Source: an uncultured beta proteobacterium
Lineage (GTDB): Bacteria; Pseudomonadota; Gammaproteobacteria; Burkholderiales; SG8-41
NCBI GenBank assembly: GCA_903905655.1
Contig: CAIVHG010000091.1
Span: 1 to 37,532 of the forward strand
DNA length: 37,532 nucleotides
Reading direction: 5' to 3'
The notes under the pieces are model-generated. The model had not been told where the DNA came from, searched no databases, and saw nothing but the letters and a program-made list of their open reading frames with translations. Made by a program: the position numbers and the translations under genes. Positions 8,992 to 17,890 of this stretch are shown in pieces; the first letter of the stretch is position 1, and each line of letters begins with the position of its first letter.

Positions 8992-9564
8992 ATGTGGTAT
9001 CTGGTGGCATTGATTTGGCTTGCCCTGATCGCAGGCGTGATTTGGTTGTATCAGAAGCGGCGGCAGCGTTTTGCCGACGCGGCTGCTCAGCGCATGGAAG
9101 CGGTGCTCGCGGACCTGAAGCGTGCGGCGCTGGCGCTGGAGGCCGGGCACGCGCCCGCTGTTGCATCCGCAGCGCCTTTGTGCGCGAAGCGCGAGCGCCT
9201 GCTGGCGCCTGCACAGGCACTGCTCTATCTGGTCTTCAAGACTGGCCTGCCTGGGCACGAAATCTTTCCGAACCTCACGCTGACCGAGCTCGTGGAACTG
9301 GTCCCCGCGCGCCCCGCGGAGCAGGCTGCCCTTGCCAAACGTGCGGCACAGTATGGGTTCGACCTGGTGGTGTGCACCAGGCAGTTCGCGGTGGTCGCTG
9401 TCGTGGTGATCGAAAGTGCGGCGGCTGCGCAAGATGAGCAGGCGCGCTTTGCCGCGCGCTGCCTGGAAGCGGCGGGCATACGGCGGGTGGTGGTGGATCC
9501 GGCGCGGCTGCCCAAGCATCAAGAGGTGCATGCGCTGGTGTATGGATATCAGGATGCGCGCTGA
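8992..9564 (+). CDS. DUF2726-like protein with N-terminal membrane anchor
   Basis: A 190-residue protein. It begins with one membrane helix (WYLVALIWLALIAGVIWLYQKRR) and continues into a soluble domain starting KRERLLAPAQALLYLVFKTGLPGHEIFPNLTLTELVEL, with a later DLVVCTRQFAVVAVVVIE strand pair. This resembles DUF2726, a nuclease-fold (restriction-endonuclease-like) domain, although catalytic residues are not clear. The ATG at 8992 has a GGGGGAGG ribosome-binding site at good spacing; a GTG at 8983 is the alternative. It lies upstream of earP on the same strand with no evident functional link. Confidence 0.72.
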   Translation: MWYLVALIWLALIAGVIWLYQKRRQRFADAAAQRMEAVLADLKRAALALEAGHAPAVASAAPLCAKRERLLAPAQALLYLVFKTGLPGHEIFPNLTLTELVELVPARPAEQAALAKRAAQYGFDLVVCTRQFAVVAVVVIESAAAAQDEQARFAARCLEAAGIRRVVVDPARLPKHQEVHALVYGYQDAR

Positions 9565-9612
9565 CAGGATGGCGGCGTTGCAACGCGGCGCATGCGCGCG
9601 CCCGGCGCACCG

Positions 9613-10755
9613 ATGAAACGTAGCTGGGACATCTTCTGTTCCGTCGTCGACAACTACGGAGACGCCGGCGTGTGCTGGCGGTTCGCGCGCCAGCTGGCGA
9701 CCGAACTCGGCCAGGACGTGCGCCTGTGGGTGGACGATCTGGCAACGCTCCAGCGCATCCTGCCGGTGATCGATCCGGACCGCGAAGCGCAATGCGTTAG
9801 TGCCGTCGAAATCCGGCGCTGGAGTAAGGACTTTGCTGCGACGGAGATCGCAGATATCGTGATCGAGGCGTTCGGCGTGCGGCTACCGGAAGCCTACGTC
9901 GCTGCGATGGCGAAGCGGCGGCCGCAGCCGGCGTGGATCAATCTCGAATACCTGAGCGCCGAGCATTGGGTCGAAGGCTGCCACGGGCTGCCCTCTCCGC
10001 ATCCCGTGTTGCCGCTCACGAAGTACTTCTACTTTCCCGGTTTTACGCCGGCCACCGGCGGCTTGCTGATCGAAGATGGTCTCATGCATGCGCGTGCGGC
10101 GTACCAGGAGGATGTCGCGGCGATCCCGGCATTCTGGCGTGTGCAGAATATCGTGCCGCCCGACGACGGCGCGCTGCGCGTGTCGATGTTCTGCTATGGG
10201 CATGCGCCGCTCGCCTCGCTGGTCCATGCCTGGGCAACCGGAGACGCACCGGTGGCGTGCATCGCACCCGAGGGGGTGGCGCTTGCCGAGCTGTCGCGCA
10301 TCGTCGGTGAGCCGCTTGCCCCTGGCGCATGCGTGCGGCGCGGCCAGCTCGCGATCCATGCCGCCCCGTTCCTGGCACTCGATGCCTATGACCGGCTGCT
10401 GTGGTCGTGCGATATCAATTTCGTGCGCGGGGAAGATTCGTTCGTGCGCTCGCAGCTCGCAGCGCGCCCGCTGGTCTGGCACGCCTATCCGCAGGAAGGG
10501 GCGGCCGAGTTCCAGAAGATATCGGCCTTCCTGGAGCGCTACTCGCCCGCCTTGGAGCCAGCGGCGCAAAGCTCGCTCGCCGCATGCTTCGAGGCCTGGA
10601 ACCGCGGTTCCGGGGACATGGGGGAGCACTGGGGCGCGCTGCGCGGCGTGTGGCCGGCACTCTCAGAGCACGCGCATTCCTGGGCGCTGCAGCTGGCTGC
10701 CGGCGGGAACCTGGCGCGCAATCTGGCGGATTTCTGCGAAAACCGGTTAAAATAA
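9613..10755 (+). CDS. earP: EF-P arginine rhamnosyltransferase
   Basis: EarP transfers L-rhamnose from dTDP-rhamnose to an arginine of elongation factor P, allowing it to rescue ribosomes stalled at polyproline. The 380-residue product starts WDIFCSVVDNYGDAGVCWR, with D13 and D17 at the positions reported as catalytic for this family. The C-terminal Rossmann half has INFVRGEDSFVRSQ with the conserved Glu at residue 274, and WHAYPQE. The neighbour efp has arginine at the modification site, which fits perfectly. The ATG at 9613 gives the standard beginning; one at 9592 would add seven residues. The stop codon lies inside a terminator-like hairpin. Confidence 0.95.
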   Translation: MKRSWDIFCSVVDNYGDAGVCWRFARQLATELGQDVRLWVDDLATLQRILPVIDPDREAQCVSAVEIRRWSKDFAATEIADIVIEAFGVRLPEAYVAAMAKRRPQPAWINLEYLSAEHWVEGCHGLPSPHPVLPLTKYFYFPGFTPATGGLLIEDGLMHARAAYQEDVAAIPAFWRVQNIVPPDDGALRVSMFCYGHAPLASLVHAWATGDAPVACIAPEGVALAELSRIVGEPLAPGACVRRGQLAIHAAPFLALDAYDRLLWSCDINFVRGEDSFVRSQLAARPLVWHAYPQEGAAEFQKISAFLERYSPALEPAAQSSLAACFEAWNRGSGDMGEHWGALRGVWPALSEHAHSWALQLAAGGNLARNLADFCENRLK

Positions 10756-10766
10756 CCGGTTTTTTT
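10739..10766 (+). terminator. Intrinsic terminator-like hairpin across the earP stop codon
   Basis: AAAACCGGTTA (10739-10749) and TAACCGGTTTT (10753-10763) form a perfect 11-bp stem with an AAA loop, followed by T to 10766 (seven consecutive T). The earP TAA is the first three bases of the right arm. The hairpin ends 23 bases before the efp ATG, so it should limit read-through from earP into efp. Confidence 0.8.
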
Positions 10767-10789
10767 AACGCCAGATCTAGGAACGCATT

Positions 10790-11344
10790 ATGAAAATCGC
10801 ACAGGAAATCCGTGCCGGAAACGTCATTATGGTGGGCAACGACCCCATGGTGGTGCAGAAGGCGGACTTTTCGAAGTCCGGACGCAATGCGTCCGTAGTC
10901 AAGATGAAGATGCGCAACCTGCTGACCGGGACGCCGACCGAGAGCGTCTTTCGCGCGGACGACAAGTTCGACATGGTCATGCTCGAGCGCAAGGAAGTGA
11001 CTTACTCGTACTACGCCGACCCCATGTACGTGTTCATGGACGAAGAGTACAACCAGCACGAGATCGAGAAAGACAACATGGGCGAGGCGCTCAACTATCT
11101 CGAAGAAGGCATGGCGTGCGAGGTCGTGTTCTATAACGAAAAAGCGATTTCAGTCGAGATTCCTCAGTCCCTGGAGCGCGAGATCGAGTACACGGAGCCG
11201 GCGATCCGCGGCGACACTTCAGGCAAGGTCCTGAAGCCCGCCAAGCTGAAGACGGGATTCATCGTGCAGGTGCCGCTGTTCTGCGCCACCGGCGACAAAA
11301 TTGAGATCGACACCCGTACCGGCGAATACCGCCGCCGCGTTTAG
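10790..11344 (+). CDS. efp: Elongation factor P (arginine-type)
   Basis: EF-P enters the ribosomal E site and promotes peptide-bond formation at proline stretches. The 184-residue product has the three-domain EF-P length. The modification loop reads FSKSGRNAS with arginine at position 32, the target of EarP rhamnosylation, instead of the lysine of EpmAB-type EF-Ps. The C-terminal domain contains LPQ-like [19 protein letters not shown] and ends with the typical [11 protein letters not shown]. An AGGAA lies ahead of the ATG. The modifying enzyme gene is immediately upstream. Confidence 0.98.
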   Translation: MKIAQEIRAGNVIMVGNDPMVVQKADFSKSGRNASVVKMKMRNLLTGTPTESVFRADDKFDMVMLERKEVTYSYYADPMYVFMDEEYNQHEIEKDNMGEALNYLEEGMACEVVFYNEKAISVEIPQSLEREIEYTEPAIRGDTSGKVLKPAKLKTGFIVQVPLFCATGDKIEIDTRTGEYRRRV

Positions 11345-11372
11345 CTTTTAACCTGAATGCCGCGGCTGCCGT

Positions 11373-13355
11373 TCAGCAGCAGCGGTTGAACAGGCCCGGG
11401 TTTCCAGTCGTGAAGATCTGATTGCCAGGAGCCGCAGCCTCAGTTGACTGCGGCTCTGCGGTGTCGCTCCAGTCGATTTTCTCGAATTGCGGGCGCAGCT
11501 CGGCGCGTTTCGCAGCAGTCGCCGCGCGGTCCGCGACTTCGCTACCCTGCTGGAACACGATTCCGTAGCAGCCTTCCGCGCGCTCCCGCGAAATGTAGCC
11601 TTCGCGCAGGTCCGACTCGACCTGCTCGATCGGACGGTCGAGTGGAGAACCGTAGCCGCCGCCGCCGCCCGAGCGCAGGATGTAGGCTTCACCGGCATTG
11701 AGCTGGCGCGCCAGCACTTTGCCGCTCGGAAAGTGCTGGTCGGTTTGGTCGCCTGCCAGCCGTACGGCGACCTGGTTGCCCGCTCCCGGGTGGCCACCGA
11801 ACAGTCCCCACGGCCGGCAGTGCACGCGCTCGATCTGCACGTTGAACATGAATTCGCTCACCGCGCGCACTACCTTCTCGACGCCGAGTCCGCCCTGCCA
11901 GGTGCCCGCTCCACCCGAGTCCTCGCGCAGCGCATAGCGCTCGACCAGCATCGGGTACTTGACCTCGATCTGCTCGACGGGGCTGTTGTGCGTGTCGCCG
12001 TCGTTGATGCAGATGGTCGCGCTCGAACCGTCCTGGCCCTGGGTCGCGCCCCAGCCGCCGCCGATCAGTCCGCCTGAGACCAGGAAGATCCTGCCGCTGC
12101 CGGGCATGCGCCCGTTGATCATGCACGACATCAGGTCTGCATGGTGCGCGGCGATGACGCGGTCCGGAATTGCATTCGCGAGCGCCTTGAAGATGGTGTC
12201 GACGATGGTCATCGGAAAGGTCATCCACCAGCGCATCGGCGAAGGCCGCACCGCGCTCACCACGCGCCCGGGAGGAAGAATGATCTTGAGCGGACGAAAG
12301 CTGCCGTCGTTGATCGGTTTCTCCAGAGGGGAGGTCAGGCACTTGAACGCAACCTGGCAACAGGCGCGGCCGGTGGCTTCGCCCGAGTTATAGAATCCTT
12401 TCACCTGCTTCGATACGTCAGTTAGATCGATGGTCATCTCGTCGCCCTTGACGATCACCTTGACCTTGATCGGTATGCGCTCGCCCTTGTCGATGCCGTC
12501 GTCATCCATGAAGGACTCGGCTTCATAGACGCCGTCCGGAATGCTCAGGACCTGTTCGCGCGCGATCGCCTCGGTGTGATCCATGATGGCCGCCACCCCG
12601 TTGAGCACCGCATCGCGCCCGTAGCGTTCGATCAACTCGAGGAAGCAGCGCGCGCCCAGCCGCGTCGCCGCGACCTGGGCGTTGAAATCTCCCATCGCGC
12701 GATCCGGCAGCCGCACGTTCATGCGGATCACCGCGATGATGTCCTCATTGGGCTTGCCGCGCTGGTAGATCTTGACGATCGGCACCTGCAGGCCTTCGGA
12801 GTAGATGTCCTTGGTCATGCCATCGAGCGATCCGCCGATGTCCTGCCAGTGCGCCATGCAGGCGGAGAAGCCGACCAGCTTCTTCTCGTTGAAGATCGGC
12901 ACCGCAAACGTCAGGTGATTGAGGTGGCTGCCGGTGGTGTAGGCATCGTTGGTGAGCAGCACGTCTCCCGGCTCTATGTTGTCCGCGCCGAAGTGATCGA
13001 GCATCGCTTTCACGGTCTGGCTCATGCCGCGCACGAACATCGGCAGCCCGATGCCGATCGAGATGATCGCGCTCTGCGCATCGAACAGGCCCACCGTGAA
13101 GTCCTGCGCCTCATAGATGATCATGTTGCAGGCGGTGCGCATCAGGTTGGACTTCATCTGCTCGGTGATGGCAACCAGGCCGTTGCGGATGATTTCGGTG
13201 GTGACCGGATCGACCCTGACCGCTTTCTTGATGCGTTTCTTTGCCGCGCTCGCGCGCTGCTTGGCCGGCAGAGTTTTCTTTGCCGACATTGTTCCCCTCG
13301 CCGGCATGACTCTTTTCGCCGGCACGGCTTTCTTTGCTTTCTTCTTGGTCGGCAT
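11373..13355 (-). CDS. Hydantoinase B/oxoprolinase family protein with Lys/Ala-rich N-terminal extension
   Basis: The HyuB-type subunit of ATP-dependent amidohydrolases or carboxylases (N-methylhydantoinase, 5-oxoprolinase, acetone/acetophenone carboxylase, caprolactamase relatives), 660 residues. The domain begins at about residue 48 (VDPVTTEIIRNGLVAITEQM) and shows LLTNDAYTTGSHLNH, FVRGMSQT and the C-terminal glycine-rich RSGGGGGYGSPLDRP. The first 47 residues are unusual: repeated KKAKKA/PAKR/SAKK/PAKQ blocks resembling histone H1-like tails. The gene starts three bases after the hyuA stop codon, so the two are coupled and form the expected A/B complex. The chemistry cannot be told from the sequence. 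Confidence 0.92.
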   Translation of the reverse strand: MPTKKKAKKAVPAKRVMPARGTMSAKKTLPAKQRASAAKKRIKKAVRVDPVTTEIIRNGLVAITEQMKSNLMRTACNMIIYEAQDFTVGLFDAQSAIISIGIGLPMFVRGMSQTVKAMLDHFGADNIEPGDVLLTNDAYTTGSHLNHLTFAVPIFNEKKLVGFSACMAHWQDIGGSLDGMTKDIYSEGLQVPIVKIYQRGKPNEDIIAVIRMNVRLPDRAMGDFNAQVAATRLGARCFLELIERYGRDAVLNGVAAIMDHTEAIAREQVLSIPDGVYEAESFMDDDGIDKGERIPIKVKVIVKGDEMTIDLTDVSKQVKGFYNSGEATGRACCQVAFKCLTSPLEKPINDGSFRPLKIILPPGRVVSAVRPSPMRWWMTFPMTIVDTIFKALANAIPDRVIAAHHADLMSCMINGRMPGSGRIFLVSGGLIGGGWGATQGQDGSSATICINDGDTHNSPVEQIEVKYPMLVERYALREDSGGAGTWQGGLGVEKVVRAVSEFMFNVQIERVHCRPWGLFGGHPGAGNQVAVRLAGDQTDQHFPSGKVLARQLNAGEAYILRSGGGGGYGSPLDRPIEQVESDLREGYISRERAEGCYGIVFQQGSEVADRAATAAKRAELRPQFEKIDWSDTAEPQSTEAAAPGNQIFTTGNPGLFNRCC

Positions 13356-13358
13356 GGT

Positions 13359-15428
13359 TTATCTCCGGTCTATCTTGATGATCAGGTCGCCGTAAGTCCC
13401 GACTTCCAACTGGTCTCCGGGGAATACGACGGTGGTCGATGCATGCTCCTCGACCAACGCGGGACCGGTGGTCTTGAATCCCGCCGGCAGGTCCGGGCGC
13501 TGGTAGACCGGCGTGTTGACGAATCCGGCCTTCTCCGCGAAGTACACCTTGCGTCTATACACCGGCACTTTTTTGGCGGAGCGTTTGAGGCGGGCGGGCG
13601 CGGGCTTGGACAGGTGGCCCACGACCGAACTGTGCAGGCTGACGATCTCGGCCGGCTCCTGAGAATTGAATCCATACCGGAGCGCATGCACGGCGTCGAA
13701 CTGCTTCTTGATGCCCGCGCGGTCGTGCTTGGCGAAGAGCTTCATCGGCAGCTGCACGGTCACCGAATGCTCCTGGCCCGCGTAACGCAGGTCCGCAGCG
13801 CGGGTGACGATCAACTGGCCGCGGCCTTCGACGTCGCGTTCCAGCGCCTGCCGGCCCTCGGCTTCCAGGACCTTGTAGATTTCTTCCATCTCTTCGAAGC
13901 TGACCGTGTCCAGAGGATTGAACCAGGTGCGCACCGTGTCGCGGCGCAGGTCGGCCACCAGCATGCCGTAGGCGGAGAAGTGCCCGGGCGCCGGCGGTAT
14001 GATCACGGTCGGTATGCGCAGCTCGCGTGCCACCAGGCCGGCGTGCAGCGGGCCCGCGCCGCCATAGGCGACCATCGAGAAATCACCGGCGTCCAGGCCG
14101 CGCTCGGTGGTGACACGCGTCACCACGTTGGACATGGTAGTGGCGCCGATCAGGATGATGCCGTTGGCAGCTTCCAGCAGGTCGATGCCGAGCGGCTCCG
14201 CGATCTTGGTACTCAGAGCGTGCTGCGCAGCCTTCAGATCGAGCTTCATCTCGCCGCCCAGGAAGCGATCCGGCGCGAGCCGCCCGAGGATCAGGTTGGC
14301 ATCGGTGACGGTGGGCTCGGTGCCGCCGAGCCCGTAGCACACCGGTCCCGGGGAGGCGCCGGCGCTCTGCGGCCCCACCCGCAATCCGCCTCCGGTCTCG
14401 ATGCGCGCGATGCTGCCGCCGCCGGTGCCGACTTCCTGGATGTCGATCAGCGGAATCTGGATTGGCAAACCTTCGGCATAACCGCCGATCATGATATTGC
14501 CAGCCATGATTACTTCGCCGTTCAGCACCACGCCGGCCTTGGCAGTGGTGCCGCCCATGTCGAACGCGATGGCATCGGAAAGGCCGAGGCGTTTGCACAC
14601 CGAGTTGGCGCCGATCACACCGGCGGCCGGCCCCGATTCGAGCATCCTGATGCACTCGGTCTGCGCGTGCGCGACGTCGAACAGGCCGCCGCTCGACTGC
14701 ACGACCAGGAAGGTTCCCGGAAACTTCTCCTTCGCCAGCCGCGCGTCCACTTCTTGCAGGTAGGAGCGCACGCGCGGCCCGATGTAGGCATTGGCGGCGA
14801 CGGTCGAGGTGCGCTCGAATTCGCGGTATTCCTGAGACAGCTCATGCGAAGCCGTGACGAACATGCCGGGGCACTGCGCCTCGATGATGCGCTTGGCCCT
14901 GAGTTCGTGGTCGGGGTTCGAGTACGAGTGCAGAAACAGTATCGCCACGGCTTCGACCTTCATCGCCGTGAGCTGTTTCGCAATCGCGATCAGTTCCTGT
15001 TCGTCGAGTGGGATCAGCACTTCGCCGTGGGAATTCAGGCGCTCGGTGACCTCGATGCGCATTGCGCGCGGCACCAGCGGCCGGTGCTTGCGGAAGGACA
15101 GGTTGTACGCTTCGGGGCGGTTGATGCGCCCGATCTCGTAGACGTCGCGGAATCCCTTGGTGGTGAGCAGCGCAGTGTGGGCGCCGGTGCGCTCGATGAT
15201 GGTGTTGATGCCGATGGTGGTGCCATGCAGAAAGAGCCGTGTCTGATCAATCCGGGTGCCGGCCTTGTGCACACCGTTGATGATGCCGTCGACCAGATGT
15301 TCCGGGGTGGTCAGCGTCTTGCCGAAAGAGGATGCGCCGGTGACCTCATCGAAGGTTACGACATCGGTGAAGGTGCCGCCGACGTCGGTGGCCACTCTGC
15401 TGCGCGGCTTGTCGCTTGCTGACTGCAT
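13359..15428 (-). CDS. Hydantoinase A/oxoprolinase family protein (ATP-binding subunit)
   Basis: The HyuA-type subunit, 689 residues, an ASKHA-fold ATPase that phosphorylates the substrate in ATP-dependent hydantoin, oxoproline or ketone conversions. The phosphate-binding motifs are DVGGTFTDVV near residue 16 and AFDMGGTTAKAGV in the middle of the protein. The substrate-side motif LFLHGTTIGINTIIER and the loop LESGPAAGVIGA are typical. The C-terminal part has a basic linker (LKRSAKKVPVYRRKVYF). An AGGAGC ribosome-binding site precedes the ATG. It follows the double acyl-CoA dehydrogenase gene by 84 bases on the same strand. Possible roles are N-methylhydantoinase, lactamase or ketone carboxylase. 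Confidence 0.93.
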   Translation of the reverse strand: MQSASDKPRSRVATDVGGTFTDVVTFDEVTGASSFGKTLTTPEHLVDGIINGVHKAGTRIDQTRLFLHGTTIGINTIIERTGAHTALLTTKGFRDVYEIGRINRPEAYNLSFRKHRPLVPRAMRIEVTERLNSHGEVLIPLDEQELIAIAKQLTAMKVEAVAILFLHSYSNPDHELRAKRIIEAQCPGMFVTASHELSQEYREFERTSTVAANAYIGPRVRSYLQEVDARLAKEKFPGTFLVVQSSGGLFDVAHAQTECIRMLESGPAAGVIGANSVCKRLGLSDAIAFDMGGTTAKAGVVLNGEVIMAGNIMIGGYAEGLPIQIPLIDIQEVGTGGGSIARIETGGGLRVGPQSAGASPGPVCYGLGGTEPTVTDANLILGRLAPDRFLGGEMKLDLKAAQHALSTKIAEPLGIDLLEAANGIILIGATTMSNVVTRVTTERGLDAGDFSMVAYGGAGPLHAGLVARELRIPTVIIPPAPGHFSAYGMLVADLRRDTVRTWFNPLDTVSFEEMEEIYKVLEAEGRQALERDVEGRGQLIVTRAADLRYAGQEHSVTVQLPMKLFAKHDRAGIKKQFDAVHALRYGFNSQEPAEIVSLHSSVVGHLSKPAPARLKRSAKKVPVYRRKVYFAEKAGFVNTPVYQRPDLPAGFKTTGPALVEEHASTTVVFPGDQLEVGTYGDLIIKIDRR

Positions 15429-15512
15429 GGCTTACTGCTCCTGTATTGATCTGTTGACCGGCGTGCTGTCAATCCGATTGATGTTAGCCTGAAACCCGCA
15501 TCGCACTCAAGC

Positions 15513-17834
15513 TCATGGACGCGGAAAGCGCAGCACCGCCGCGGCGATGATGTTGCGCTGAATCTCGTTGGTCCCAGAATAGATCGTGGTGAGCATCGCA
15601 TTCATCAGCGGCGCCACGGCATTCACCACGAAGCCGGCGCTCGCCACCGCATGATCGCCGCCGTGCTCGGCGGCACTCTCATTGAGCAGCGCGCAGATGC
15701 GGCTGTAGGTCTCGGTGGCCCAGATCTTGAGCAGCGAAACGCTCGCCGGCAACTCTGTGCCGCGCTTGACGATGTCCGCGAAATGACCGTAGGCAGCGCT
15801 GAGATCCGCTACGTCGAGCTGTAGTTCGGCGTAGCGCGCCGCGAAGGCTGCATCCTCATAGAGCTTCAGCGTTCGTGCCAGGGTGTCGAGCTGCGCCAGC
15901 GCGTACTGGCAGGTCTTGGGACTGCCGACGAAGATGCGCTCGAATCCGAGCAGCGACTTGGCAATCGCCCAGCCGCGGTTGATGTCACCCACCAAGTTTG
16001 AGGCTGGCACGCGCACCGCGTCGAAAAACACTTCGCAGAACTCGGTGTCGCCCGCCATGTTGGGAATCGGGCGCACCTTCACGCCGGGCGACTTGATGTC
16101 CACCAATAGCAGGCTGATGCCTTCCTGCTTCTTGGCTGCCGGGTCGGTGCGCACCAGCACGTAGATGTGCGTCGCATCGTGGGCGAGCGTGGTCCAGATC
16201 TTTTGCCCGGTCACGACGAACTCGTCGCCCTCGCGCACTGCCGCCGTGCGCAGCGAGGCGAGGTCGGAGCCGGCATTGGGTTCCGAATAGCCCTGGCACC
16301 AGATGTGCTCTCCGGAAAGTATTTTCGGCAGATAGCGCGCGCGCTGCTCGGGCGTGCCGTAGCGGATCAGCACCGGGCCGATCATCAGCATGCCCTGATC
16401 GGGCATGCGTGCCACGCCGTACTGCTCGAACTCCTCAATGAATGCCAGCAGTTTCGCTGGAGGCAGCTCCATGCCGCCGTGGGCTTTGGGCCACGCCGGC
16501 ACCAGCCATCCCTGGCGCGACAGCGTCATGTACCACTCACGCAGCTCGTGCCACCGGAGCCGGCGCGCTGGAAAGCGCAGATCGTCGGGATAGTGCTTTC
16601 TTAGGAAGGAGCGCACGATGGCGCGGAATTGCGATTCCGGCATTGCCGCCCAGTCCGCGGTGCGCGGTATGTCCACCTGCTCGTCTGCGCTTGCTTCGGC
16701 ATCGGTGAGTCTGGGGCTAAGCTCAAAGTAGCGTGCACGGTGAGCCGTCGCGTTTCCCAGCCAGCTCGATAGCTGCAGCGCGCGCTTGGCATAGAGTCCG
16801 ATGTCGCATTCGTCGGTGATGCCGATCGCGCCATGAAACTGGATGGCGAGCCGAGTCACGAAGGCCGCGGCGTGTGCGCAGCGCGCCTTGACGCGGCTGG
16901 CGAGCGCAGCGAGCGCGCCGGCGTCCGCTTCATAGGCCTGCAGCGCATCGTTGAGGCAGGCGCTCGCGAGCTGCACCTGGATGTAAGCATCGACCATGCG
17001 GTGCTGCAACGCCTGGTTGGCTGCGATCGGGCGCCCGAACTGCACGCGCACGTTCATATAAGCGAATGTGAGGTCGAAGGCATGGCGCGCGAGGCCGAGC
17101 AGCTCCGCGCCTTGCGCAAACTGCGTGATCGCGAGCGCCTGCGCAAGCGCACTGAGCGTCGCTGCCCCCGACATCAGGCGCTGGCTCTCCGGCACCACCA
17201 CGTCGAACTGCAGCTCTGCCATGTACGAGCCGTCGACGCGGGCGCTGTCCACCACGCGCACGCCCTGAGTATCCGCGCGCACCCAATACAGCGCCGCTCC
17301 CTGAGATTCGCTCGCCGCGACCAGCCAGCCGTCGGCGCCGCTGCCTGGCGCGACCCAGCGCTTGCAGCCGGTGATGCGCACGCCGGCATCGCAGCGCGTG
17401 GCGACGGTCGCGAAAGCAGCGGGCGCCAGCTGCGCCAGCTGCTCCTGCCACGCGAGCCCGATGAGCGTTTCGCCGCTTATGAGCTTGGCGCTGAGCTCGG
17501 CCTTGAGCGGGCTCGCAGGCGCGCACGCAAGCGCAGCTGCCGGCAGCACCGCACCCGCCAGATAGGGTTCTGAGAGAGGATTGCGGCCGATCTCTTCGGC
17601 GATCGTGCAGGCGACGCGCAGGCCGAGCCCGAGGCCGCCATCCGCTTCCGGCACCAGGGCGCCGGTCCAGCCGGCCTCTGCGATATCCTTCCACATGCCA
17701 CGCTCGAATCCGGGCGCGGCAGCGCGCAGGCTGCGCAGGCGCGCGAGCGGCGCCCGCGCGCGCAGGAAATCGCGCACGCTATCGGCAAATGCCGCGCTCG
17801 AATCTTCAGGGTCTGCAAGCTCTGTGGCCGCCAT
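15513..17834 (-). CDS. Double-domain acyl-CoA dehydrogenase (fused ACAD)
   Basis: A 773-residue protein made of two acyl-CoA dehydrogenase units. The N-terminal unit, residues 1-375, is divergent (GWTGALVPEADGGLGLG, VRVQFGRPIAANQALQH). The C-terminal unit, from about residue 390, has the FAD/substrate motifs CQGYSEPNAGSDLASLRT and GQKIWTTLAHDATH. Near the end, the segment that carries the catalytic Glu in medium-chain enzymes (YEGT) reads IYSGTNEIQRN, with S753 in its place, so any base must come from elsewhere. The layout recalls mycobacterial FadE34 and the FadE28-FadE29 type heteromers used on bulky ring-bearing acyl-CoAs. It is divergent from the LysR gene and precedes hyuA. Confidence 0.92.
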   Translation of the reverse strand: MAATELADPEDSSAAFADSVRDFLRARAPLARLRSLRAAAPGFERGMWKDIAEAGWTGALVPEADGGLGLGLRVACTIAEEIGRNPLSEPYLAGAVLPAAALACAPASPLKAELSAKLISGETLIGLAWQEQLAQLAPAAFATVATRCDAGVRITGCKRWVAPGSGADGWLVAASESQGAALYWVRADTQGVRVVDSARVDGSYMAELQFDVVVPESQRLMSGAATLSALAQALAITQFAQGAELLGLARHAFDLTFAYMNVRVQFGRPIAANQALQHRMVDAYIQVQLASACLNDALQAYEADAGALAALASRVKARCAHAAAFVTRLAIQFHGAIGITDECDIGLYAKRALQLSSWLGNATAHRARYFELSPRLTDAEASADEQVDIPRTADWAAMPESQFRAIVRSFLRKHYPDDLRFPARRLRWHELREWYMTLSRQGWLVPAWPKAHGGMELPPAKLLAFIEEFEQYGVARMPDQGMLMIGPVLIRYGTPEQRARYLPKILSGEHIWCQGYSEPNAGSDLASLRTAAVREGDEFVVTGQKIWTTLAHDATHIYVLVRTDPAAKKQEGISLLLVDIKSPGVKVRPIPNMAGDTEFCEVFFDAVRVPASNLVGDINRGWAIAKSLLGFERIFVGSPKTCQYALAQLDTLARTLKLYEDAAFAARYAELQLDVADLSAAYGHFADIVKRGTELPASVSLLKIWATETYSRICALLNESAAEHGGDHAVASAGFVVNAVAPLMNAMLTTIYSGTNEIQRNIIAAAVLRFPRP

Positions 17835-17890
17835 CTCGCGAGTCCGCCGTGTGATTACTGGGGGTAGGAAGCGCCTAGCAGTCTAAGGTG

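Noticed and set aside
12576-15422. A 948-codon open frame on the plus strand, antisense to hyuA and hyuB
   Set aside because: Its His/Arg/Asp-rich composition is that of a mirror frame of high-GC coding DNA, no domain is recognisable, and both genes on the opposite strand have full family motifs.
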